From CBDCVY01 sp965223245 (GTDB taxonomy: Bacteria; Nitrospinota; Nitrospinia; Nitrospinales; Nitrospinaceae): 64,000 nucleotides of DNA. This document shows, piece after piece, positions 51,879 through 62,500 of this stretch (position 1 is its first letter; each line of letters begins with the position of its first letter). Below the pieces are notes generated by a model. It was given only the letters and a program-made list of their open reading frames with translations, made no database searches and had not been told where the DNA came from. The position numbers and the translations under genes were made by a program. The stretch is from NCBI GenBank assembly GCA_965223245.1, contig CBDCVY010000013.1, positions 3,596,001 through 3,660,000 of the forward strand, given 5' to 3'.

Positions 51879-53078
51879 ATGAGCGTCAAAGCACCCATTT
51901 CTGGCTCGTTATGGGAAGAAAATATTAAAAAAGCGGTTTCCTTAATTCGTAATAATCGAGGATTCTTTTTTACGGGTTATCTTGATGGCGATGCCTTAGG
52001 AACTATGCTTTCTCTTGCCCTTTATCTACGTCAATTAGAAAAAAAAGTATTTCTCTTTTTACCTCATCCGCTAAAAACCAATCTAAATTTTCTAGAAGCA
52101 ATTATCCAACACAATAATATAGAAGTTGTTCATAACAAAGCAACTCTGCCTGAAATAAGGAGTGAGATTGATACCTTAATTGTTTGTGATACTGCTAATG
52201 CGCAACTGGTTCCTAATATTTCAGAAATGTCTTCATTTATAATAGATCCGCAAGTTTCCGTGTTGGAAATTGATCATCACTTTGGAACAGACAGTGATGC
52301 GGTATCTCCTCGTTCTATTCGATTATTCCGAAAAGCAAATGCTTGTACTGAAATTGCTGCAGAGCTTTTACAAAAATTTCATAGCTTGTTTCCAAATTTA
52401 CCCAATCCTTTTGTCCAAAGGAATATTCTTCTATGTCTTTTAATTGGAATGGTTACCGATACTGCGGGTGGTAGAGTTATACCAATTAAAAAGGATTATT
52501 TATATTGGATTGAAGTCTTGGGTGATCAACTTAAAAACGGAACTTTTACTTACTCTAAAGAGTTTTCAGCCTCAGTTTTAGATAAAAACTTCTCTTCTCC
52601 TGAGGATCTTTTGAACCATATTCACCAGTTAACACCAGAGCAAAATAAGTACGTAGAAAATTTTACAAAAAAAATCCAAAAAAGGAATGGGGTCGGACAG
52701 CTTAATTTATTAGACTCTTCAATTCTGGAAGTTTGTAATGGAGAAGTAGTCCGGGACTTTGAAGCTTTAACCATTATAAAGGAGTATTTGGTTAATAAGG
52801 TACCCGAAGAAGCCGGTAAGGTTGGATTGTTATTTTTCAATGGAACTGATTCACAAGAACAACCATGTATCTATATTAAATTAAGGCGTAGTTTTGAATT
52901 TGAGGGAATTGACTTGAGAGCGGTAGAAAAAAAACTTTTGTCCATTTTTGATAACGATTATATGGGAGGTGGGGGCCATCCTTCAGCAGTTTCTTTTCGG
53001 GTACGTTCTATGGAAGAGGATGAGTTTTTTAAAAAGATAAACCAACTCTTGAGTTACTTACAAAACCACTTTTCATAA
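51879..53078 (+). CDS. DHH/DHHA1 family phosphoesterase (NrnA-like)
   Basis: This 399-residue protein has the DHH phosphoesterase layout: the metal motif DGDALGTML at 36-44, IVCDTAN at about 101-107, IDHHFGTD at 131-138 with the defining DHH, GMVTDTAGG, and the C-terminal DHHA1 motif with GGGGHPSAV. Such proteins degrade nanoRNA and pAp or related small nucleotides. The usual His before DPDGDA appears as Tyr in GYLDGDA. A GGAGG ribosome-binding site precedes the ATG. It converges with the solute-binding protein gene. Confidence 0.85.
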   Translation: MSVKAPISGSLWEENIKKAVSLIRNNRGFFFTGYLDGDALGTMLSLALYLRQLEKKVFLFLPHPLKTNLNFLEAIIQHNNIEVVHNKATLPEIRSEIDTLIVCDTANAQLVPNISEMSSFIIDPQVSVLEIDHHFGTDSDAVSPRSIRLFRKANACTEIAAELLQKFHSLFPNLPNPFVQRNILLCLLIGMVTDTAGGRVIPIKKDYLYWIEVLGDQLKNGTFTYSKEFSASVLDKNFSSPEDLLNHIHQLTPEQNKYVENFTKKIQKRNGVGQLNLLDSSILEVCNGEVVRDFEALTIIKEYLVNKVPEEAGKVGLLFFNGTDSQEQPCIYIKLRRSFEFEGIDLRAVEKKLLSIFDNDYMGGGGHPSAVSFRVRSMEEDEFFKKINQLLSYLQNHFS

Positions 53079-53094
53079 TTTATTTTTAATGTCC

Positions 53095-54708
53095 TCACTG
53101 TACGATCCTTACTTTTTTCAAGTAAAGTAATTCCATGGCATTAGTTTCAAGTCCTTTGACATAGGGTTTGACCAACATATTTTGTGCCGTAGTGAAAAGC
53201 GAGATAATTGGCGCATCTTTTTCAGTTAAAATTTTTTGAGCTTGATCGTAAATTGATTTTCTTAATTGCAAATTTTGTTCAGCTGCCCCTTGTTGAATGA
53301 GTTGGTCATAGGTTGAATTCTCCCATCGCAAATGATTATTTCCACTGCTAGAGGTAAATAAATTCATAAAATTATCAGGGTCCGGAAAGTCTGCCCCCCA
53401 ACCTAATCGAAAAATAGGAGGAGGATCTACCTTCAAGCGGCTTAAAAAAACTTTCCATTCCTGGTCTTCTAAATGAGCTTGTATATTTAAATGTTCTTTC
53501 CATTGGGCTTGAATAAATTGCGCAATTAATCGATTGGTTGGGTCTGAGTTGTAAGTGATACTAAATTCTGGAAAATTTTTCCCCTTGGGGTATCCTGCCA
53601 AACTTAATAACTTGTTTGCCTTTTCTGGATTAAACTTAGGACCTATATTTTTATTGTATCCAAACATTCCTTTTGGGATCCAGGATGCCGCAGGCAATTC
53701 CCCTCCATTTAATATTTTTGGAATGTGCTTCCGATCAATAGCATGAGCCAATGCTTGACGAATTCGGGCATCGTCAAATGGGGGTTTCTGAACATTAAAA
53801 CCGTAATAATAGCCTCTTAATAAAGGCAAGTTTAAATACTCAGGACTGTTTTGGTAATGAGGTATAGCGACTGGCGGTAATTCCACCATATCCAATTCTC
53901 CTGTCTCATAGAGAGTTAACTCGGTAGTAGCTTCCCTGACAATATAAATATTGATTTGATCAATGGCTGGTGGACCTTCATAAAAATTTTTATTAGCCTG
54001 TAAAACCAGTTTGTATTCGTGTTGCCATTCTTTTAAGAGAAAGGGACCATTGGTAATTATATTTTTAGGGTCGGTCCAATGGTCTCCAAAACGTTCAATC
54101 ACATCTTTTCTTTGAGGGAAGGTAACCATAAAGGTTGTGATACTGGGAAAGTAAATTACGGGTCGTTTTAAGCGAACCTGCAATACGGTGGAAGATAAAG
54201 CCTTCACTCCCACTTGATCAGCATTTTTAATTTGGCCAGAGTTATATTCGTAAGCGTTTTTTATATCAAAAAGAAAATAGGCATATTCGGCAGCAGTTGC
54301 CGGGTTTAATAGACGCTTCCAAGAATATTCAAAATCCTCAGCAGTAACGAGTTTCCCATCTGACCATTTGACATCGTCGCGTAAGAAAAAAGTTAAAATT
54401 CGTCCTTGATCAGAAAACTCCCACCGTTTCGCAATTGCAGGAATGGGTTCGAGTTTTGAATTGTACTGGGTGAGCCCTTCCATGATATTTGTCAAAATAT
54501 CAAACGAGACGTTATCTGTTGCCAGAGACCCATCTAAAGTAGGAGGCTCGGCACTGATTGCTATCCTTAAAGTATTGTGGGAATTAATTGAATCTTCGAT
54601 ATCTCCGCACCCGAATAGAAATACCAAGAGTAAAATAAGTGTACCTTTAAGCCAGGTAACTATTTGAATATTAAGGTAATAATATCGAGATGGCATGGGG
54701 ATAAGCAT
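53095..54708 (-). CDS. Family 5 oligopeptide-type solute-binding lipoprotein
   Basis: The 537-residue product is a lipoprotein with a signal (LILLLVFLFGCGD, Cys at about 34) and a family 5 solute-binding fold: NVSFDILTNIMEGLTQ, WEFSDQGRILTFFLRDDVKW, SDGKLVTAEDFEYSWKRLL and DDARIRQALAHAIDRKHI. It resembles OppA/MppA peptide-binding proteins. No permease or ATPase gene is nearby, so it either serves a transporter encoded elsewhere or acts in signalling. The ATG chosen could be four codons late. It converges with the DHH phosphoesterase gene. Confidence 0.88.
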   Translation of the reverse strand: MLIPMPSRYYYLNIQIVTWLKGTLILLLVFLFGCGDIEDSINSHNTLRIAISAEPPTLDGSLATDNVSFDILTNIMEGLTQYNSKLEPIPAIAKRWEFSDQGRILTFFLRDDVKWSDGKLVTAEDFEYSWKRLLNPATAAEYAYFLFDIKNAYEYNSGQIKNADQVGVKALSSTVLQVRLKRPVIYFPSITTFMVTFPQRKDVIERFGDHWTDPKNIITNGPFLLKEWQHEYKLVLQANKNFYEGPPAIDQINIYIVREATTELTLYETGELDMVELPPVAIPHYQNSPEYLNLPLLRGYYYGFNVQKPPFDDARIRQALAHAIDRKHIPKILNGGELPAASWIPKGMFGYNKNIGPKFNPEKANKLLSLAGYPKGKNFPEFSITYNSDPTNRLIAQFIQAQWKEHLNIQAHLEDQEWKVFLSRLKVDPPPIFRLGWGADFPDPDNFMNLFTSSSGNNHLRWENSTYDQLIQQGAAEQNLQLRKSIYDQAQKILTEKDAPIISLFTTAQNMLVKPYVKGLETNAMELLYLKKVRIVQ

Positions 54709-54846
54709 AGCACTGTTAATGGTTTTTATAAAGATGATCGCCGTATTCTTTCATATAGTTTTCTCACCGACGGAATAACCCTTTACTTTTCTGGCGACAT
54801 CGATAAAATTGGGGATTTCCATTAACCATAATTAATCTTGGAAGTT

Positions 54847-55527
54847 ATGTCGCCACGCCCATCCACAGATGACATTACCTGGATACGACGCTGGATAAAA
54901 AAAGGTCTAAGTAAGGATAAAAAGACTTTGGATTTATCTAATCGACGTTTTAATATGCACATCGCCATTGATGTTGCTGAAAATATGGCTGTTCCTGGAA
55001 TTGAAACCCTTTATATGCATAATTGCTGGTTGAAGGATGCTTACCTGGAAGAATTGGTGGAGGGTGACCTATTCGAACCGGTAAAATTTCTTTGGATGTA
55101 TGAAAACCTCATTAAAAGTGATGGTGCAGAATACTTAGCAGAATCTCCAAAACTTAATAATGTTAAGTGCCTCAGCCTTTACTCCAATAAAATTGGTCCG
55201 GAGGGAGCTGAAGCTATTGCCGAATCCGATTCTCTTTCGGGTTTAGAAATTTTAGACCTTTCTTTTAATCGAATTTCTGATGAGGGAGCCGTTGCTTTGG
55301 CCAACTCAAGTAATCTTAGTAAGTTAAAAGTTTTACATTTGGATGCCAATGGGATTGGAGCAGCCGGGATGGAGGCTTTGGCTGAAGGTAAAGGCCTAAA
55401 AAACCTAAGATGTCTCTATATGACTTACAACCGCATGGAACCCGATGGATTAGATATCCTCCAAACGTCTGAGCGTTTGAAAGCTCTAAAAGAATTTAAG
55501 TCAGATGCTCCGGGGGATGATGACTAA
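54847..55527 (+). CDS. Leucine-rich repeat protein, ribonuclease-inhibitor type
   Basis: This 226-residue protein has about 6-7 RI-type repeats with NxIGxEGAxAIAxS core patterns, for example LEILDLSFNRISDEGAVALA, and an N-terminal helical cap (TWIRRWIKKGLSKDKKTLDL). No signal peptide or membrane helix is visible. GGAAG lies 5 nt before the ATG at 54847; a TTG 9 bp upstream is possible but not needed. Its 3' end overlaps the next LRR gene by 23 bp, indicating coupled expression. Confidence 0.8.
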   Translation: MSPRPSTDDITWIRRWIKKGLSKDKKTLDLSNRRFNMHIAIDVAENMAVPGIETLYMHNCWLKDAYLEELVEGDLFEPVKFLWMYENLIKSDGAEYLAESPKLNNVKCLSLYSNKIGPEGAEAIAESDSLSGLEILDLSFNRISDEGAVALANSSNLSKLKVLHLDANGIGAAGMEALAEGKGLKNLRCLYMTYNRMEPDGLDILQTSERLKALKEFKSDAPGDDD

Positions 55528-57010
55528 ATCCAGCAGTTTACAATCCAATGAAGAACGGATTTTACGTGTTCTGGAGGACGGCTTGTTGTTACAAACCTCC
55601 AAACTAAATCTCAGCTATGAATCCCTTGGGGATTTGGGAGTGATTTTCCTGGCTAGAAAAAAAGATTTATCTCATATCACTTATTTAGACTTGAGTTGGA
55701 ATCAGGTTACGGATTTTGGGATTAAGGCTTTGGCGAATTGTACTTATCTCAAAAACCTGAGGCATTTAGTTCTAGAATCTAATGAAATTTCGGATGTGGG
55801 TGTGTTGGCCCTTGCCCAAACAAAGTTCTTGCCTAATTTAAAAACATTAAGTTTGGTCAATAACCAAGTAGGTGAGTTGGGTGCACTGCATTTAATCAAA
55901 TCCACAGAATTAGAGCAATTGAATGTATTAGAGTTGGAATTGAATAAAATTGGGGAAACCCCACTTTTAGAATATCCTGATGGTCCGGCAAACCCCAAGC
56001 TGAATCGTCTGAATGTCCGAAGAAATTTTATTACTAATGAAGTTTTATGGAATTGGTTGCAGGCTGGAGTATTTGTTCCATTAAACCATGTTAATTTGGG
56101 ATGGAACCTGTTGACGGATCTGGGAGCCAAGCAAATTTCTCAATCTCCAACCGTTAAAAGTATAGAAACTTTAATTTTGGATTCAAACTATATTGGTAAT
56201 GAGGGTTCCCAGGCTTTGGCGGAGTCTAAAAACCTATTGCAGTTACGCGAACTATTCATGCATGACAATAAGTTCAATCGAACGGGTGAACATTCGTTGA
56301 ATGATTTTCATCTCCGTCAATTAATTAAAAATAACCTGAAAGATTCTACCTTGAATCTAAATGGTCAGCGGTTGGGAAATAAAGGTTTGGCTGCCCTTGC
56401 TCGATGCGAATCACTCGCTAAGGTAGAGACACTCACTTTGCGCAATAATCATATTGACCACAAAGGTCTGGAAATTTTACTGCAAAGTGAACATCTTCAG
56501 AATCTCAGTTCTCTGAACCTCATGCAAAATCCAATTGGTAATAAGGGAGCCTTGATATTATCGTTGGCAAGCGCGGCGAAAAAAATAAAAAAACTAAATC
56601 TTGAACAGACAGATATAAGCAAAGCAGGTGTGTTGGCATTGGCGGTTTCAGAAAACCTTGAGCAATTAGAAGAACTCAATTTGAGTGGCAATTTTATTGG
56701 AGATTCCGGTCTGGAAACATTGGCAGCTTCTAAGAATGTAGCCAATTTAAAGAAACTGTTTTTGTGGAAAACTGATATAGGTGACTCTAGTTTAAAAGCT
56801 CTAACGAAAAGCCTATATTTAGGAAAATTAAATGAATTACGTTTAAGTAATAACCGGATTGGCCCGGAAGGGATTAAAGTATTTGCAGATTCTCCTAATT
56901 TTCAAAACCTGAAAACACTCGATTTACGGAACAACGGTTACTCCATCAACACTTTCGTCCTTTTCAAGGAAGGAAAGAAATTCCAATCCCTCGAGGAATT
57001 AAGATTTTAG
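55505..57010 (+). CDS. Large leucine-rich repeat protein, ribonuclease-inhibitor type
   Basis: The 501-residue protein is built almost entirely from about 16-17 RI-type LRR units, such as ITYLDLSWNQVTDFGIKALA and LETLTLRNNHIDHKGLEILL. It probably forms a curved solenoid for protein binding. No other domain, signal or membrane segment is seen. The ATG at 55505 overlaps the upstream LRR gene by 23 bp; ATG 55517 and 55520 are equally possible starts. The repeats are similar to, but not copies of, the gene at 3362-3982. Confidence 0.8.
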   Translation: MLRGMMTKSSSLQSNEERILRVLEDGLLLQTSKLNLSYESLGDLGVIFLARKKDLSHITYLDLSWNQVTDFGIKALANCTYLKNLRHLVLESNEISDVGVLALAQTKFLPNLKTLSLVNNQVGELGALHLIKSTELEQLNVLELELNKIGETPLLEYPDGPANPKLNRLNVRRNFITNEVLWNWLQAGVFVPLNHVNLGWNLLTDLGAKQISQSPTVKSIETLILDSNYIGNEGSQALAESKNLLQLRELFMHDNKFNRTGEHSLNDFHLRQLIKNNLKDSTLNLNGQRLGNKGLAALARCESLAKVETLTLRNNHIDHKGLEILLQSEHLQNLSSLNLMQNPIGNKGALILSLASAAKKIKKLNLEQTDISKAGVLALAVSENLEQLEELNLSGNFIGDSGLETLAASKNVANLKKLFLWKTDIGDSSLKALTKSLYLGKLNELRLSNNRIGPEGIKVFADSPNFQNLKTLDLRNNGYSINTFVLFKEGKKFQSLEELRF

Positions 57011-57060
57011 TTATTTGCAAAATTTTTTCCTGCCTTTAGAATCGGTAAGCTAAATAAAAT

Positions 57061-57088
57061 AGCCATTCCGGTTATTACCAGAATGGCT
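57061..57088. terminator. Bidirectional terminator between LRR and NuoF-like genes
   Basis: AGCCATTCCGGT (57061-57072) and ACCAGAATGGCT (57077-57088) form a 12-bp stem with one mismatch and a TATT loop. A/T-rich runs flank both sides. It stands between two converging genes and could end both transcripts. Confidence 0.75.
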
Positions 57089-57115
57089 AAGTAAATTTTT
57101 GTTTAGTTTTTTAGC

Positions 57116-58939
57116 TTATGCGATTGCCAGAAAATTGCAGGCCTGATAACAAGCGTTACAATTGATACAAAGATCCATATCAATGTGGGCTGCAACTTTT
57201 TTCGTACCACCGGTAATCGCACCCGTTGGACAAGGTTTAATGCATGCACCACAAGCAACGCATTCTTCTTCCTTAACTACATATTTATAGAGTCCGGTAC
57301 ACATAGCTGCATCACAAACCTGATCGACAATATGCCGTTCATATTCTTTGCGAAAATATTTAAGGCCGGTCAATACTGCCTTAACTGCTGTTTCACCTAA
57401 TCCGCATAATGAAGAGACATTAATTTCTTCTGACATTGCCTGTAGTTTATCGAGATACTCTATTTTGCCGCGACCTTCCGCGATATCATCTAAAAGGTTC
57501 TTAATGAGTGTTAAACCAATACGGCAAGGAGTACATTTTCCACAAGTTTCCGCTTCATTAAAACCAATTGAGAATCGTGTCAGATCAATAACACATGCAG
57601 AAGCATCATAAGCGGCAAAGCTTGCCTGTCCCATAATGACACCCGCATCCAAGAGACTTTCATAGTCTGTTTTCGTATCTTTTTTCTCCGGAGGCAAGAA
57701 TCCTCCTGTAACACCGCCTACATGAATGACTTTTAATTCTTTCTTTTTAACAATTCCACCACAGTAATCATCAATAGCTTCACCCAAAGTGGTATTCATA
57801 TCCAGTTCCATAAGCCCGTTGTATTTCAGATTACCTGCGATGGCCCATGTTTTACAGCCTGGAGATTTTTCGGGCCCCATAGATTTATACCAATCCGCCC
57901 CATTCATAATAATAGGGGGGACCGTTGCCCAAGTTTCTGCGTTATTGAGGTTGGTCGGGTAACCGAAAACTCCACTTACACTTGAGTGCGGAGGTTGTGA
58001 TTTTGGAAAAGGACGTTTACCCTCTACAGATGCCATTAAAGCAGTGGATTCGCCACCAATGAATGCTTCCATTCCTTCATGGACATAACAATCGATGCTA
58101 AAGTCAGTTCCCAATATATTGTTTCCAAGGAATCCGCGTTCTCTTGCCTGCTCCAGCGCTTTGTTAAGACGTTTTACCGCAATGGCATAATCAGACCGGG
58201 TATAAATGATTGCATCGGTTGCACCAATGGCGTAAGCACCAATAAGGAGTCCCTCTATAACCTGGTGGGGACAACCTTCCATAATACTACGGTCCATATA
58301 AGAAGCAGGATTCCCTTCGTCACCGTTAACCATGATAAACCTACGTTCCGCAGGTGTATTGGCCGCTATTTCCCATTTGTTGGCAGTTATAAATCCTCCC
58401 CCACCTTTTCCGCGAAGTTTGGCGCTTTTTACTTCCTCAATAATCTCACGCGGTTTCATAGTAGTGAGTGCCTTACGCAAAGCTTCATAGCCACCTACGG
58501 CAATGTATTCATCAATGCTTTCAGGATCAATACTTCCTCCATGCTTTAGAGCAACACGGCTCTGTTTTTCCAAGGTGGTATAGTAGTCGTCTTTCGCAGC
58601 CGCACGTTTAAAGACTTTTCCGCCAATGACATGGTCATTAAAGATCTGCTTTGCCATTTCCGGTTTAACGCGCTCATAAGTGACGCGCGGTTCACCTGGA
58701 ACATAAACATCGACCAGAACATCCCGACTACAATATCCGCGACACCCTACTTGTCCTAATTTGCACCCACCTCGGTCACCTAACTCGACATTGGATTGAT
58801 TCTCGGTGATCAATTTTTCAAATTCTTTAAATACATCCATTCCGCCTTCGGCGATTCCACTCAAGCTCAAGCAAACAGTAATTTTAATTGTATCTTTTTT
58901 TGTCTCCGTGGCTTGTGGTTGTGCTTCCGCAACTTCCAT
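57116..58939 (-). CDS. NuoF-like NADH-binding flavoprotein with extra ferredoxin domain
   Basis: The 607-residue protein has a thioredoxin-like N-domain, a NuoF-like FMN/NADH domain and a C-terminal two-cluster ferredoxin. KLRGKGGGGFITANKW and VNGDEGNPASYMDR are the FMN/NAD sites; ETCGKCTPCRIG (about 464-475) with the later SLCGLG binds a [4Fe-4S] cluster; two more CxxCxxCxxxC motifs lie at the end (ECVACGACIKPCP and LCINCNACYQAC). The N-domain has C23, C59, C66 and C70, not the standard CxxxxC pair. AAGGAGAG supports the ATG. No hydrogenase, NuoE, NuoG or formate dehydrogenase gene adjoins it, so the electron partner is unknown; HndC/HydB-like bifurcating enzymes are the best comparison. Confidence 0.88.
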   Translation of the reverse strand: MEVAEAQPQATETKKDTIKITVCLSLSGIAEGGMDVFKEFEKLITENQSNVELGDRGGCKLGQVGCRGYCSRDVLVDVYVPGEPRVTYERVKPEMAKQIFNDHVIGGKVFKRAAAKDDYYTTLEKQSRVALKHGGSIDPESIDEYIAVGGYEALRKALTTMKPREIIEEVKSAKLRGKGGGGFITANKWEIAANTPAERRFIMVNGDEGNPASYMDRSIMEGCPHQVIEGLLIGAYAIGATDAIIYTRSDYAIAVKRLNKALEQARERGFLGNNILGTDFSIDCYVHEGMEAFIGGESTALMASVEGKRPFPKSQPPHSSVSGVFGYPTNLNNAETWATVPPIIMNGADWYKSMGPEKSPGCKTWAIAGNLKYNGLMELDMNTTLGEAIDDYCGGIVKKKELKVIHVGGVTGGFLPPEKKDTKTDYESLLDAGVIMGQASFAAYDASACVIDLTRFSIGFNEAETCGKCTPCRIGLTLIKNLLDDIAEGRGKIEYLDKLQAMSEEINVSSLCGLGETAVKAVLTGLKYFRKEYERHIVDQVCDAAMCTGLYKYVVKEEECVACGACIKPCPTGAITGGTKKVAAHIDMDLCINCNACYQACNFLAIA

Positions 58940-59530
58940 GGAACTCTCCTTTTCAGGATCTATAATTAATTTTGATTATAGTTGTTGTTTGGGATTAAGG
59001 ACCCTAAGCCCTTAAAAAGTTTCTAAGTATACCAAAATCTCACAATAATTTGGAAAATTCCACAAATTCTAAGGATCAATTCCCTTTTTGTCAATCCACT
59101 GATAAGTTAAAAATTTATTTAGAGATTATTGATTTATTTTTAAAGCATAGTAACCCAAAAATTTAGAAAGAAAATGGTTCTAATTCATTTTTTCTAAAGG
59201 AATTATACTTAATAAGGTCTCTTAAAAAATTAATGAATAAAACCCGTTCTTCTGTCCTTCCAATGATTAAAAAGATTTATTAATCACAGGCTATACAAAC
59301 CTTCAATCATCCTGCAGTTATAGAGAAAATAGGCAATTTAGATATTTTTTTTAAAAAATGACTCACTTCAGCTTTGTGTTAACTAATTGAAATTATTAGA
59401 TTGAAAGCGATAGAATAAAATACCCCAAGAATAACCCTATAAAATTTATTGACAAACCCCATTAGAGGTATTAAATATAAAATAACATTAAGTGTTAATG
59501 AAATTTTATAGACTTAGCCTTGGGAGGGTT
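58940..59530. other. 591-bp non-coding region
   Basis: This AT-rich region lies between two divergently read genes. I see no coding frame, tRNA or strong hairpin. It ends in a promoter for the FG-GAP gene. The rest looks like plain spacer. Confidence 0.6.
59449..59477 (+). promoter_or_regulatory. sigma70-type promoter of FG-GAP gene
   Basis: TTGACA (59449-59454), 17 bp, TAAATA (59472-59477). Transcription would start near 59484, giving a leader of about 45 nt before the ATG at 59531. Confidence 0.65.
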
Positions 59531-62500
59531 ATGAACACTATCAAACTTTCAATCAAATTTCTTTTATGGGGTATATGTGCTATTTCTCTGGTTGTATCCC
59601 CTTCTTTTGCAAATTTTTCAAAATCTAAAGCTGAAAATTCCTCACTGCTACCTGTAACTGGATTAAATAATGCATTGGGTAACCCATCCAAAATCTATAG
59701 TTTTGAAGAAAATCCTTTCCAATTAAAAAATAAGGTATATTCCTTATCTTTTTTGAAGACGCGGGTGGAGTTTCCGAATGTATTAGATGCCCAGCACCCG
59801 ATCAAACTTCAAACTCCTTATGGAGTAGTTCAGCAAATTTTGGTTTCTAAGGATTCCTATAAAGCCGAACTCCAGGGAAACTTTTTAATTTATCGAGGCA
59901 TTAACAACTCGATAGTTTACTTTTTGGATGATGCGAATAATTCTTTGCGTGAATTTGTTTTTCTTGAGAGTGCATCTGGTTTTTCTTCAACCCAACCGGT
60001 TATTCAATGGAAGTTCGAAGGTGCAGACTTAAAAGCGCAAGGAGATGGAAGCATCGTTTTGTCAAAAGTCATTACCCGGAAAAATGAAAAAAATTATAAA
60101 AATATCCTTGATGTTCGTATAACCAGATTTCTAGAAAAGCAATCTCAAAAAAAGAAAAACTTATCGTATACAAAAAAGTTATTTGAAATTCCTAAACCAG
60201 AATTTATCGACGGAAATTTAAAAGTTCATTACGATGGATTACGTTATTCCACTCAAGGACAAAAATTAGCACTGCATTTAGAACCTAAAGAGAAATTAGT
60301 TTTTCCTTTATGGGTTGATCCATCGTTACGAGCAGACCCGAATGCAAATGTCACAATTAATGGTCAAGATTCTTTAGATCATTTAGGATTTAGTGTTGCC
60401 TCTGCAGGAGATTTTAATGGAGATGGATTAGAGGATGTCATTGTTGGAGCTCGGTTTGATGATAACAACTTTGCTACCAATTCAGGAAGTGCCTATATCT
60501 TTTTTGGCCGGAATTCAAATGTTCCGTTAAATTTATCTGTAGATTCAAAAGCAGACGTTATTATCAATGGGCAAAGTGATGGTGATCGATTTGGAAATAC
60601 GGTTGCCTCTGCTGGAGACTTTAATGGTGATGGTTTAGATGATGTAATTGTTGGGGCTCTTTTTGATGATAATAATTCTGAACTCGATTCAGGAAGTGCC
60701 TTTATCTTTTTTGGGAGAAGTCCAACCACCCAATTAACTCTCCGCGCAGATGCAGACGCGAATGTCATATTAAACGGTCAAAATAACGGTGATCTGTTTG
60801 GTAATTCTGTAGGATCTGCGGGAGATTTTAATGGAGATGGATTGGATGACGTTGTCGTTGGAGCTAACAGTGATGATAACAATGGAGAAAACAATTCCGG
60901 AAGTGCTTTCATCTTCTTCGGACAAAACCCGGCGACTCAAATGACTCTCCGAGCTGATGTTGATGCAAACGTTGTTCTTAATGGTCAAAGTGCTAGTGAT
61001 CAATTTAGTACATCAGTTGCAAATGTGGGAGATTTTAATGGAGATGGATTGGATGACGTTGTCGTTGGAGCTAGTGGAGACGATAACAATTTTCAAACCA
61101 ACTCTGGAAGTGCATTTGTGTTCTTTGGTCGAAATCCGGCAACTCAGTTGACTCTTAGGGCCGATGCAGATGCAAATGTCATCCTTGATGGTCAAAGCAC
61201 AGGAGATTTATTTGGAGGGTCCGTTGCCTCCGCAGGCGATTTCAACAATGACGGACGTGGAGATATTATAATTGGAGCACGTTCAGATGATAACAATAGC
61301 TTGGACCGATCTGGTAGCGCCTTTATCTTTTTTGGGCAAAATACTGCAACGCAATTGAACCTTCGGGCGGATTCCAATGCTGATGTAATTTTGAATGGAG
61401 CTGGATTCAGAGATCAATTTGGATTTTCTGTAAGTTCTGCTGGCGATTTCAATGCCGATGGTTTTAGCGATGTTATTGTGGGTGCCTTTCTTGATGATAA
61501 TAATGGTGAAGACAACTCGGGAAGCGCGTTTCTATTTTTTGGGCAGAACACAGCCAGTCAACTTACACTAGAAGCGGATTCTGATGCAGATTATATTTTC
61601 GATGGACAAAACTCTAACGATCAGTTTGGAATATCCGTTTCTGCAGCCGGTGATTTTAATGGGGATGGTGTGGATGATGTCATTATGGGTGCTTACCAGG
61701 ATGATAACAATGGCGAAGTTGATTCCGGAAGTGCTTTTCTTTTCTATTCCCCAGAAACACCACCCTCTGATACTGTCCCACCGGTAATAACACTCCTGGG
61801 AGATAATCCTGCTAATGTTGATTTGGGACAGGCTTATGTGGATCCGGGTGCAACTGCATTGGATGATGTGGATGGTGATATCTCTGCAAACATTTTGGTT
61901 ACTGGGTTACCCGTGGACACGAACGTATTGGGACAGCATACTATCCTATATGAGGTAACCGATGTTGCAGGAAATTCCACTCAATCTCAACGGATTGTCA
62001 ATGTTTTACCCACAGATACAATTCCCCCGGAACTGATCTTGTTAGGTGAAAGTCCAGTAAAAGTAGAAGCGGGTACAAGTTATGTAGATGCAGGAGCCAC
62101 GGCTTTGGACAACGTAGATGGAGATTTAACTGCAAATATAAAAATCAGTGGTCTACCCATTGATACGTTCCAAATAGGAAATCATTCAGTACATTATGAA
62201 GTAATGGATGCAGCAGGAAATTTAGCACATTTGGAGCGTAAAGTCATAGTCAAGGATACAACACCTCCTTCTATTACGGCTCCTTTAAATATTACCATGG
62301 ACCAAACTGCTGAATTCACTACTGTTGATTTAGGAGACCCTGAGGTGGAGGATAGTATTGGAATGGGTCCAGTATTCAACAATGCGCCTAACAAGGGTTT
62401 TCCTATTGGAAAGACTGAGGTTGTTTGGACTGCACAGGATACCTCTGGAAATGAAGCGACGGCAAATCAACTGGTCACCATCAATCCAGTTCCTGGTATT

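Noticed and set aside
60493..61377. Minus-strand frames opposite the FG-GAP repeats
   Set aside because: They recur at the 207-bp repeat period and are antisense shadows of the coding repeat.
60340..61749. Possible CRISPR or satellite repeat
   Set aside because: The units are 207 bp, coding, and encode FG-GAP blades; there are no short direct repeats with unique spacers.
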